Source: Bacteroidota bacterium
GTDB lineage: Bacteria > Bacteroidota > Bacteroidia > Bacteroidales > JAGONC01
DNA length: 64,000 bases
Assembly: GCA_026391695.1 (NCBI GenBank)
Contig: JAPLDP010000021.1
Span: 78,125-142,124, forward strand
Direction of reading: 5' to 3'
Under the pieces are notes generated by a model. It had not been told where the DNA came from. It was given only the letters and a program-made list of their open reading frames with translations, and did no database searches. Of this stretch, positions 50,899-57,699 are shown piece by piece (within the stretch, counting starts at the first letter, position 1; every line of letters starts with the position of its first letter). The position numbers and the translations under genes were made by a program.

Positions 50899-51489
50899 AT
50901 GAAAGACTTTCCTGAATTTGAGATTTTTCAAGATTATAATGGGGATCAGATAAAATTTCAATATGCCTTTATAGATGTTGGTAATTGTTACTCACTGAAA
51001 GCAATCGAAGACTCAAAAAATGATCCGGTCAGAATTTTTAGTGCCTATGACAATGTTAATCCAGTTAACACTTTAATAAAAATCAGAAAGACAATTAAAG
51101 AAGAATTAAATAAACGGTATTTTACTGAAAGTGAAGATAATCACAGGTATGAACCCCGGGGCAAGCCCCGGCCCCTTTTTCCGCCCCAAGGGGCGGGGTA
51201 TTATACCTTCCGATTTTGTCGGGATTATTCGGCCTGTCGGCCTCATGAGATCGCTTCGCTAAGTTGTTCGACTTACAATTATTGATGCGCCTTCGGCTTT
51301 CAAAAATTGAGTCTCACAAATAAATTCGATGAAATGAATTTTGATTATTTCCGGGGTAATATCAGTGAAGGGTCAAATTCTCAAATTTGTTTAGTAGTTG
51401 ATGGCAAAGAAATGAGCTTGAATGATTTTGGGAGACTGCTTGCACCCTATGATGAATTTAGAATTGAAATCAAAATAACCGAGGAATAA
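50899..51489 (+). pseudogene. hypothetical gene split by a palindromic element
   Basis: The front (50899 to about 51150; F-P-E-F-E-I-F-Q-D-Y-N-G-D-Q-I-K-F at the start) and the back (51307-51489; V-V-D-G-K-E-M-S-L-N-D-F-G-R-L-L near the end) are in the same frame. About 155 bases of GC-rich palindromic sequence with stop codons separate them. Composition and style of the two halves agree, so they look like one gene broken by an insertion. The product is unknown. It lies between the TGCACAA array and repeat copy B. Confidence 0.65.
51150..51306. repeat. GC-rich multi-hairpin insertion
   Basis: Contains, in order, CCCCGGGG/CCCCGG, CCGCCCC-AA-GGGGCGG, CCGATTTTGTCGG and GGCCTGTCGGCC hairpins in about 110 bases, in sharp contrast to AT-rich flanks. 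No transposase frame. Behaves like a non-autonomous mobile repeat. Confidence 0.65.
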
Positions 51490-51515
51490 ACGTCGGCGCC
51501 ATCACCCGACAAGTT

Positions 51516-51630
51516 GGCAGCCAGGCAAAGATTAATTTTGATGTGATCATCCCTCCTTAAAACAGGTGATACACTTTCCATCGGAATACGGTACAATTTG
51601 TCCGGAATAATCATTTTTTTCACTGGTGAT
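51516..51630. repeat. ~115-bp accessory repeat, copy B
   Basis: Starts GGCAGCCAGGCAAAGATTAA and matches copy A (47836-47951) over its length with scattered substitutions. Here it precedes the broken HigB, whereas copy A follows HigA. On the minus strand the peptide Y-S-G-Q-I-V-P, G-K-C-I-T-C-F is conserved; a TGA interrupts it just before the end reached by copy A. Confidence 0.8.
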
Positions 51631-51705
51631 TTCGATGCAGGAATTTACGCAAGCGTTCGGGGAAATAAATTTATCAAAAAATCTTATTTCTGTTAACATA
51701 TTTGT

Positions 51706-51713
51706 TAACTTTG
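51706..51713 (+). promoter_or_regulatory. -7 element of the second toxin-antitoxin locus
   Basis: TAACTTTG, identical to the box before the first locus; the toxin ATG follows only four bases after it, so transcripts would be nearly leaderless. Confidence 0.5.
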
Positions 51714-51717
51714 CGTC

Positions 51718-51905
51718 ATGAAGCGAAAGATTCTGTTTTTTAGAGAGTATTTCCTTGATTTCTATATAAGTTTAGATGTAAATGATCAGGAAAAGATTGA
51801 GTATGTGCTTAACATGGTTAAGAACAAACACCAAAAAAGGAAATCCAACATGCTTTGAAACTTATGAATGAATATTTTATAGAAAATCAAAATAATGGAG
51901 GTTAA
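51718..51905 (+). pseudogene. broken HigB toxin gene (internal deletion and frameshift)
   Basis: The first frame (51718-51858) begins like a HigB toxin (M-K-R-K-I-L-F-F-R-E-Y-F, I-E-Y-V-L-N-M-V). The end matches the family tail in another frame (K-T-P-K-K-E-I-Q-H-A-L-K-L-M-N-E-Y-F, stop at 51903-51905). The middle of about 50 residues, with the Y-R-I-F-C-F-F and catalytic parts, is gone. The locus cannot make an active toxin; its antitoxin at 51907 is intact. Confidence 0.85.
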
Positions 51906-51906
51906 T

Positions 51907-52206
51907 ATGAAAACAATTCGGGATGCAAAAACATTCGATGAATTATTAGATATAAAATATGGAAAGCTCGGAACACCCAAAAGAGATGAGTTTGAAAACA
52001 GATCAATAGCATTCATGATTGGTGAATTATTAAAAGAAGCCAGAATCAACGCCAAACTCACTCAGGAAGAACTTGCAAGTAAAACAGGGACAAAGAAAAG
52101 TTATATTTCAAGGGTTGAAAATGGGAAGATTGATATTCAATTATCTACTCTTTATCGAATCTTTGAAGATGGATTAGGACGACAGATAAATCTGTCATTA
52201 GTATAA
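51907..52206 (+). CDS. orphan HigA-type helix-turn-helix antitoxin
   Basis: A 99-residue antitoxin with the Xre helix-turn-helix L-T-Q-E-E-L-A-S-K-T-G-T-K-K-S-Y-I-S-R-V-E and the N-terminal D-I-K-Y-G-K-L-G-T-P segment. The ATG at 51907 follows GGAGG (51897-51901), so it is preferred over 51895. Its partner toxin is broken, so it could act only as a regulator or neutralise the related intact toxin at 47183. Similarity to the other antitoxin is clear but partial, so cross-talk is uncertain. Confidence 0.85.
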   Translation: MKTIRDAKTFDELLDIKYGKLGTPKRDEFENRSIAFMIGELLKEARINAKLTQEELASKTGTKKSYISRVENGKIDIQLSTLYRIFEDGLGRQINLSLV

Positions 52207-52292
52207 GATTAATATACTTGCCCCAACAAGCCTGCAGCCAGGCAATACCCAGCTTATAGTTTTGAAAGGTGGTCGATGCCAAAAAATGAATC

Positions 52293-52733
52293 ATGGTTAG
52301 CGAAGCAAACTTTGAGCAACATTTAAAATCTATCCCTGAATCGGATTGGGAAAAGATGTTTAACTTAATTTCTGTCATTCAGGCGACAGAGAAATTCGGA
52401 ACTCCAGTGGAAGCTAAACAAATTAATGATGGTTATTGGCAGATGCCATATTCGATACCCTCAAAAGTAGTAAGTAACTTTTTTGACATTGTTCATGAGA
52501 TAAGAATTGTTGTGCCATTTAATTGGATTGAATGGGCCGAAGGAAGAGAAGCCATGAGGGCGAATTTTAATTATGATGATGTCAGTGTATCTTTTTTGTG
52601 CAAGTTGATAACTGCAATCGTTCGAAATGACAGGTTTTGTGAAGGAGTATTAGAACATGCTTTTGAGGACAGAATAATCGAAAGGATCTTAATCGCGTTA
52701 AGAGATAAAGTCAGGAAGGGAGATTTTTCTTGA
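52293..52733 (+). CDS. DUF6508-like hypothetical protein, 146 aa
   Basis: Resembles the DUF6508 family, whose function is unknown. Marks are I-V-V-P-F-N-W-I-E-W near residue 71 and, in the last third, L-C-K-L-I-T-A-I-V-R-N-D-R-F-C-E-G-V-L-E followed by A-F-E-D-R-I-I. It is intact, AT-rich, and follows an antitoxin gene. A second, truncated copy of its end is at 48536. Such genes are common near toxin-antitoxin loci and mobile elements, which fits this place. Confidence 0.65.
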   Translation: MVSEANFEQHLKSIPESDWEKMFNLISVIQATEKFGTPVEAKQINDGYWQMPYSIPSKVVSNFFDIVHEIRIVVPFNWIEWAEGREAMRANFNYDDVSVSFLCKLITAIVRNDRFCEGVLEHAFEDRIIERILIALRDKVRKGDFS

Positions 52734-52769
52734 GTGCCTTCTGAATAATTTTTATATATGAATTTTTTG

Positions 52770-52777
52770 TATATTTG
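52770..52777 (+). promoter_or_regulatory. -7-like element before the EVE-like nuclease gene
   Basis: TATATTTG within a segment duplicated at 48661-48690; a third related segment (TTGATATATGGATTTTTTATA) is at about 50845 before the split gene. Confidence 0.45.
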
Positions 52778-52876
52778 GGATGAAATACAGAAATTCTCTC
52801 GTAAAAAAATTAAATAGGTGTACATAGAGATAAACCAAATTAAATGATATAAGAAATGGTTTAAAAATTAACAACA

Positions 52877-53887
52877 ATGAAACGCTACTACATTTACTCA
52901 ATTAATCCAGATGATGAAGTCGTCGAGGATATTATTAAAAATAATGGAATTGTTAACTGGGAAATTCCTTTTACAGGTGATAAAGGAAAAATAGGAGACA
53001 TTATTTATATTTATGTTACAGGACGGAATAAACATAAATTCAATTATCTATCCTATGATAAACGAATAGCTTATGTTGCAGAAATTATCGGAATTACAGA
53101 TAATTCTTCTGCTCTGCAAAAAAGACTATTTAAGGTAAAAATAGAAGAAATTAAATTTAGTAATTCAGAGAAATTATTCTTGACATCTTTAAGAGAAAAG
53201 TACAACAAATTTCATCCACCTCAGAGTCATCCTATTGATCTTCAGGAAGAAAGGTATTATGATTTTAAAATTTATATTCAAAATGTATGTTCTGCCAAAG
53301 ATTACTTAAAAGAGGAAATGATTTTAAATGATTTTTTTAAGTACAACTATTTCTATATTACAAAACCCAATCTCGATAGTAATTTAAGGAGCTGGAGTAA
53401 GCTTCATGGAGTCATAACCTCAAAAATTCTTAAAACTTACATAAAGAGAGAGTTGGATAAAGATGGAAAATTTGACGTGTCCGAGGAAAATTCTTTCATC
53501 GCCGGATACCCAACAGAATTCGACTTACTAATTATTCTAAAAGGGAGTCAACCCTTAAAATACTCAAACATTTACAAACCTGAGGATGTCAATACAATTA
53601 TTGAAATAAAAACCGCTGGGGTTATTGGTAAAACGGATGATATTAATGCTTATTTTAAGAGTTTGAAATTAGAATTTGAGCGTATTTGGAAAAAGCATAA
53701 ATTGATAAAATTTGTTTATATTACTATTCAAGAAAGAGCATCAACAAAAAGAGCAACATCAATCAATTATTTCAAACTAACAGAGGATCAATTTCATCCC
53801 TATAAGGCTTTTTGTCTTTATGATAACTATAATAGAAAAATAAGAGCAAATGAATGGGGAAAATTTATAAATGAAATTCTACAATAA
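52877..53887 (+). CDS. putative modification-dependent nuclease: EVE/PUA-like domain plus PD-(D/E)XK domain
   Basis: A 336-residue protein with no signal, two parts. Residues about 1-95 look like an EVE/PUA-type fold that reads modified bases (G-D-I-I-Y-I-Y near 40, R-I-A-Y-V-A-E-I near 63). After a helical linker, residues about 205-290 match the PD-(D/E)XK core: F-I-A-G-Y-P-T-E-F-D-L-L-I-I (Glu214/Asp216), then I-I-E-I-K-T (Glu243, Lys245). Such fusions act as restriction enzymes against modified phage DNA. The gene is very AT-rich and lies in the accessory region, which fits a defence role. The domain calls are by eye and need a profile search. Confidence 0.6.
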   Translation: MKRYYIYSINPDDEVVEDIIKNNGIVNWEIPFTGDKGKIGDIIYIYVTGRNKHKFNYLSYDKRIAYVAEIIGITDNSSALQKRLFKVKIEEIKFSNSEKLFLTSLREKYNKFHPPQSHPIDLQEERYYDFKIYIQNVCSAKDYLKEEMILNDFFKYNYFYITKPNLDSNLRSWSKLHGVITSKILKTYIKRELDKDGKFDVSEENSFIAGYPTEFDLLIILKGSQPLKYSNIYKPEDVNTIIEIKTAGVIGKTDDINAYFKSLKLEFERIWKKHKLIKFVYITIQERASTKRATSINYFKLTEDQFHPYKAFCLYDNYNRKIRANEWGKFINEILQ

Positions 53888-53935
53888 AAATCATTTACTC
53901 TTATTTTTTGAAGCAATTATTACTTTAAAGTAATT

Positions 53936-54190
53936 CTATTTCGTACTAATAATCTTAACAGTTGAAAAGAGTACTTTAAATGCTTTATCGAACTTCTGTT
54001 GTGCATATTCGAGATTTTGGATCGAATGCTTAAATTCTGATAATGCATGAGATTCGAATTTGGAGATTGCCTTGCATGAGGGGCACTTTAATTCTAAATG
54101 GTTATAAAGATCATGATATGTAGTCTTTATAAATTTCATGCAATTTGGGCACTGAATTTCCTGTTTTTCATATTCAAGAGCGTAATTCAT
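53936..54190 (-). CDS. small zinc-ribbon protein, 84 aa
   Basis: Two CxxC pairs, C-P-N-C at residues 14-17 and C-P-S-C at 36-39, form a zinc ribbon; a helical tail of about 40 residues follows. It is convergent with the nuclease gene and ends 48 bases from it. It may be a small regulator or an accessory to the nuclease, but nothing in the sequence shows a link. Product name is not known. Confidence 0.55.
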   Translation of the reverse strand: MNYALEYEKQEIQCPNCMKFIKTTYHDLYNHLELKCPSCKAISKFESHALSEFKHSIQNLEYAQQKFDKAFKVLFSTVKIISTK

Positions 54191-54395
54191 AGTTATAATT
54201 ATTAGGTTGAAAAATAATAATTTTGATCAATTTATTCAAAGTTATTCAAATAATCTATTAAAATAATCGATTTTATTTTTTCGCTATGAATAATGTATAT
54301 ATTAATTGAAAAGTATACCACCTTCCCGTTGAAAAGTATACCACTTATCGGAGTTAAACCAGTTGCTTTGCAAGATCAAAAGCAACACAAAAACG

Positions 54396-55961
54396 ATGAT
54401 AAGCATGGAAACCAAACAAGAGATTATCAGGCGGTATTTTCGCGAGTATGACAGCATACGGAAGATATCGCGCGATCTACAGATCAGTCGCATCACAGTA
54501 AAGAAACAGCTTTTAGAATATGTGATAGCAAAGCAGACATCCGCCACTGGTGTTGATCAGAAGGCAATGCAAGATTATTTGAGTAGCCCACCACAGTATG
54601 ATATCCGGAACCGGAGCCGGCGTAAGCTAACCTCAGAGATTGAGAAGCTGATCATTGAGCAGTTGGAAGAGAACCGGCGCAAGCGGCAGGAAGGATTGCG
54701 CAAGCAGGTTAAACGCAAGGTCGATATCTGGGAGTTTATCCTGAGCCAGGGGCAACAGATCGGCTACACCACCGTATGCAATTATATCCGTGAAAAGGAG
54801 TTACGGCAGTGTGAGGCATACATTAAACAAACTTATCTTGCAGGGGAGGAGTGCGAGTTTGACTGGGCGGAAGTCAAGCTGGTCATCAGTGGTGTCCGCA
54901 AGCGGTTATACCTGGCAGTGTTCACCTCGGCATACAGCAATTACCGTTACTGCCGGTTGTACCATCGGCAGGACACCCTGGCCTTTATGGAAGCCCATAA
55001 TGATTTTTTTGCACACACCGGCGGGGTTTATCAGGAGATGGTTTACGACAATATGCGAGTGACAGTAAGGGAGTTTGTAGGGCGAAGTGAGAAAGCTCCT
55101 ACAGAGGCCCTGATAAACCTTTCAGGCTGGTTTCAGTACCGTTGGCGTTTTTGCAACGTGCGAAGGGGCAATGAGAAGGGGCACGTTGAGCGAAGCGTTG
55201 AATACGTTCGCCGTAAAGCCTTCAGCCATAATGATATATTTGATTCACTGGAACTGGCCCAAACCCACCTTCAACAAACCTGTGATCATCTCAATGCGTT
55301 GTGTGGTTCCACGGGTAAGACCCCGATGGAAGGGTTCCTCCAGGAGCGTGCTTCGCTGTGGAAATATCCCGGGGCGATGGATTGCTTTTTGACGCATGAT
55401 CTGAAAGTGGATAAATATGCCACAATTTGCTTTGGAACCAACCGCTATTCTGTACCGGATCATTTGGTCGGGCGGATGGTGCAGGTGAAGGTTTACGCTA
55501 ACGAGCTGAAGGTCTATTACGGTCATCAGCTTGTCTATCGCCACGATCGCAATTACGGTCAGCATCAGTGGATCATCTGTTTAGATCATTATCTGTTGAC
55601 CCTTTCACGCAAGCCGGGAGCATTACATGGGTCTGTCGCTCTTCGACAGGCTCCCCTGCCTGTACGAACGGTATACAGCAATTGGTTTCCTCATCAACCC
55701 CGGGATTTTATCTATCTGATGCAATTTTGCCAGGAACACCAGGTAGATCATCAGCGGCTTCTGGATACGGCCATGTATGTAAACGGGATTTGTGCCGGCG
55801 ATGTCACAGGGGAGAAGATCATGGCCCTGCTGGGCAACCAACCTGAAGCCTTTCACTCCCACAAGAGTGACCAGGTACGGGATGAGATAGAGAAGTTTGC
55901 CAACCGGCAGTTGGAAGAGATCACTGGTTTGATTACCGCAAACGTGGAGGCAGTAATATGA
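54396..55961 (+). CDS. istA: IS21 transposase IstA
   Basis: DDE-type transposase that cuts and joins the element ends, 521 residues. An N-terminal helix-turn-helix (I-R-K-I-S-R-D-L-Q-I-S-R-I-T) precedes the catalytic core with D in C-E-F-D-W-A-E-V (about 151), D in V-Y-D-N-M-R-V (about 216) and E in G-N-E-K-G-H-V-E (about 262). A C-terminal domain follows. ATG at 54396 starts M-I-S-M-E-T-K; a TTG at 54363 is not needed. The stop overlaps istB (ATGA). All catalytic residues are present, so the element may be active. Confidence 0.93.
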   Translation: MISMETKQEIIRRYFREYDSIRKISRDLQISRITVKKQLLEYVIAKQTSATGVDQKAMQDYLSSPPQYDIRNRSRRKLTSEIEKLIIEQLEENRRKRQEGLRKQVKRKVDIWEFILSQGQQIGYTTVCNYIREKELRQCEAYIKQTYLAGEECEFDWAEVKLVISGVRKRLYLAVFTSAYSNYRYCRLYHRQDTLAFMEAHNDFFAHTGGVYQEMVYDNMRVTVREFVGRSEKAPTEALINLSGWFQYRWRFCNVRRGNEKGHVERSVEYVRRKAFSHNDIFDSLELAQTHLQQTCDHLNALCGSTGKTPMEGFLQERASLWKYPGAMDCFLTHDLKVDKYATICFGTNRYSVPDHLVGRMVQVKVYANELKVYYGHQLVYRHDRNYGQHQWIICLDHYLLTLSRKPGALHGSVALRQAPLPVRTVYSNWFPHQPRDFIYLMQFCQEHQVDHQRLLDTAMYVNGICAGDVTGEKIMALLGNQPEAFHSHKSDQVRDEIEKFANRQLEEITGLITANVEAVI

Positions 55962-56716
55962 ACGCCAGGGAGATAAACCAACAGATTGAACAGCTCAGCC
56001 GACAGCTGAGACTGCCAGCTATCCGCAGGGAATTTGAGTCGGTGGCCATTGAGGCCACGCGGGAAAAGTTTTCCTATGAACATTACCTGCTGCGGCTGAT
56101 GGAGAGTGAATATGCCACCCGAATGGAGAACCGCCGGAAAGCGCAGCTTCGTCAGGCAGGTTTTGTCCAATACAAATATCTGCATGATATTCAATGGGAA
56201 GACCTCCCGGAAGACGCAGCCTCAAAGTTGCCCATCCTGGAACGGCTGGACTTCATCAAGGCGGGTCAGAACATTATCTTCTCAGGTAATCCCGGTACCG
56301 GTAAAACACATCTTGCCACAGGCCTGGGTATTTTGGCCTGTCAGCAGGGATATAAAGTGTTGTTTACCACCGTTCCGCGTCTTCTGACCCAGATACGCGA
56401 AAGCCGTTCGCAAAAGCTGCTCCGAACGCTTGAAAATCGTTTTGAGAAGTTCGACCTGGTCATCTGCGACGAGTTTGGGTATATCTCCTTTGACAAAGAA
56501 GGCGCAGAACTGTTGTTCAGCCATTTATCGCTGCGATGTGGGCGCAAATCGACCATCATCACTACCAACCTGTCGTTCGACCGCTGGAAGGAAATTTTTG
56601 GCGATCCTGTTCTTACGGCAGCCATGGTCGACCGCCTTACACACCGGGCGTATATGGTGAACATGAACGGAAAGTCTTTCAGAGTAAAAGAAACTAAACA
56701 AATGATGGAAAAATGA
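55958..56716 (+). CDS. istB: IS21 helper ATPase IstB
   Basis: AAA+ ATPase that loads IstA onto target DNA, 252 residues. Walker A is F-S-G-N-P-G-T-G-K-T-H-L-A (about residue 110), Walker B is L-V-I-C-D-E-F-G, and the arginine-rich sensor region has T-T-N-L-S-F-D-R-W. Length and layout are normal. It overlaps istA by four bases, giving coupled translation as is usual in the family. Confidence 0.94.
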   Translation: MNAREINQQIEQLSRQLRLPAIRREFESVAIEATREKFSYEHYLLRLMESEYATRMENRRKAQLRQAGFVQYKYLHDIQWEDLPEDAASKLPILERLDFIKAGQNIIFSGNPGTGKTHLATGLGILACQQGYKVLFTTVPRLLTQIRESRSQKLLRTLENRFEKFDLVICDEFGYISFDKEGAELLFSHLSLRCGRKSTIITTNLSFDRWKEIFGDPVLTAAMVDRLTHRAYMVNMNGKSFRVKETKQMMEK

Positions 56717-56877
56717 ACAGCGCATTCTTTTACATTCGTCCACCTTAACCGGTCAAAAAATGGCTCACCCGGCTTTCAAAAAAATGGGACTGTCACAAAA
56801 GTATGGTCATTCCCATACCCCGAGTTACTGACAAATTAACAGATATGAACAAAGAAAAAAAGAAGCAAAAAAAGAAA

Positions 56878-56925
56878 GGTGTTGATCCGAGAATAACTCT
56901 TCGAGTTATTTCCCATCTCAACACC
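56878..56925. other. two-part hairpin in the right end of the IS21 element
   Basis: Outer stem GGTGTTGA/TCAACACC, inner stem AATAACTC/GAGTTATT, loops of six and three to seven bases. A frame of 44 codons (56845-56979) runs through it but looks like a by-product. May stop transcripts leaving the element. Confidence 0.5.
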
Positions 56926-57007
56926 ATTAATCAACTGTTCTTTTATTTATTATTTTTGTTAAGTGGTGTACTTTGTTAACTGAAATACTGGTATACTTTT
57001 CAATTGA

Positions 57008-57274
57008 AATATACATTCAGGTTCTCCATATCCATTTTACAATAATGAGTACAAGATTCTTGAAACGGATTCAAATGGATGGGATAAGATATCCATGGAG
57101 TTCTTTATACCATCTGAATTGACTGATCAGGAATTGGTGATTTATGTGTATAATCCTGATACAGACCCAGTATATTTTGATGAATTGGAAATTATCAGGT
57201 ATAAGAGTGTTTTAAATGGATTTAACTCTAATAGAGGAAATTTTAAAGCAACTAATATTGTATATGAAAAATAG
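57008..57274 (+). pseudogene. gene end left by the IS21 insertion
   Basis: An open frame of 88 codons starts right after the element, with no start codon. It contains W-D-K-I-S-M-E-F-F-I-P-S-E-L and D-P-V-Y-F-D-E-L-E-I-I-R-Y, the kind of beta-rich ending seen in secreted Bacteroidota proteins. The front half is not on the left side of the element, where an opposite-strand gene lies, so DNA was probably lost at the insertion. Confidence 0.7.
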
Positions 57275-57699
57275 GCGGGATAACAGGTATATCAAAGATT
57301 TCAGCTCGGATCCATACGGTTGTATTCCGATACGTATAATCTCTGAAAATAACTACTTTTCATATACTTAACGTTAGCAAACACTTTAAAAACAGACACA
57401 GTATGAGAACAATGTCAATTTTGATTTTGTATGTCTTCTGCCGGGGCAGCCTATGTATCAGGCAAAGTTTTTAGCTTTCAGTTTCTCAACAAGTTTGCCT
57501 TCACAGGAGAAAGAACCTAGCCGCCTTCCATCTTTTCCATTACAAACGGGATGCTTCATGATTCGCCTGTAAGCCTTGGGATTAAGGATTATGAGAAAGT
57601 CGACTCGGTGGTTACATTCAAGGGTTCAACATTCAAGTCCCCGCAAAATGCACAGTTCACCCTAAACCACATTCATTGGCTGGACAGCCTTAACACTAT
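57275..57699. other. gap without a convincing gene
   Basis: AT-rich sequence between the truncated gene end and the C1 peptidase gene. A 62-codon frame (57551-57739) overlaps the peptidase gene and shows no recognisable motif. No promoter, tRNA or clear repeat was seen. Confidence 0.6.

Larger units (their letters stand above)
54307..57002 (+). mobile_element. complete IS21-family insertion sequence
   Basis: About 2.7 kb, with istA and istB. The ends match as inverted repeats: TGAAAAGTATACCA at the left (54307) and its complement at the right (to 57002), flanked by AAT/ATT. A second nested copy of the terminal word lies inside each end (54329-54347 and 56961-56980), as expected for this family. 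No clear target duplication is visible. It cuts a gene whose end continues at 57008. Confidence 0.9.

Noticed and set aside
56845..56979. 44-codon gene inside the IS21 right end
   Set aside because: Very Lys-rich start running into a structured hairpin; no homology seen and IS21 elements carry only istA and istB.
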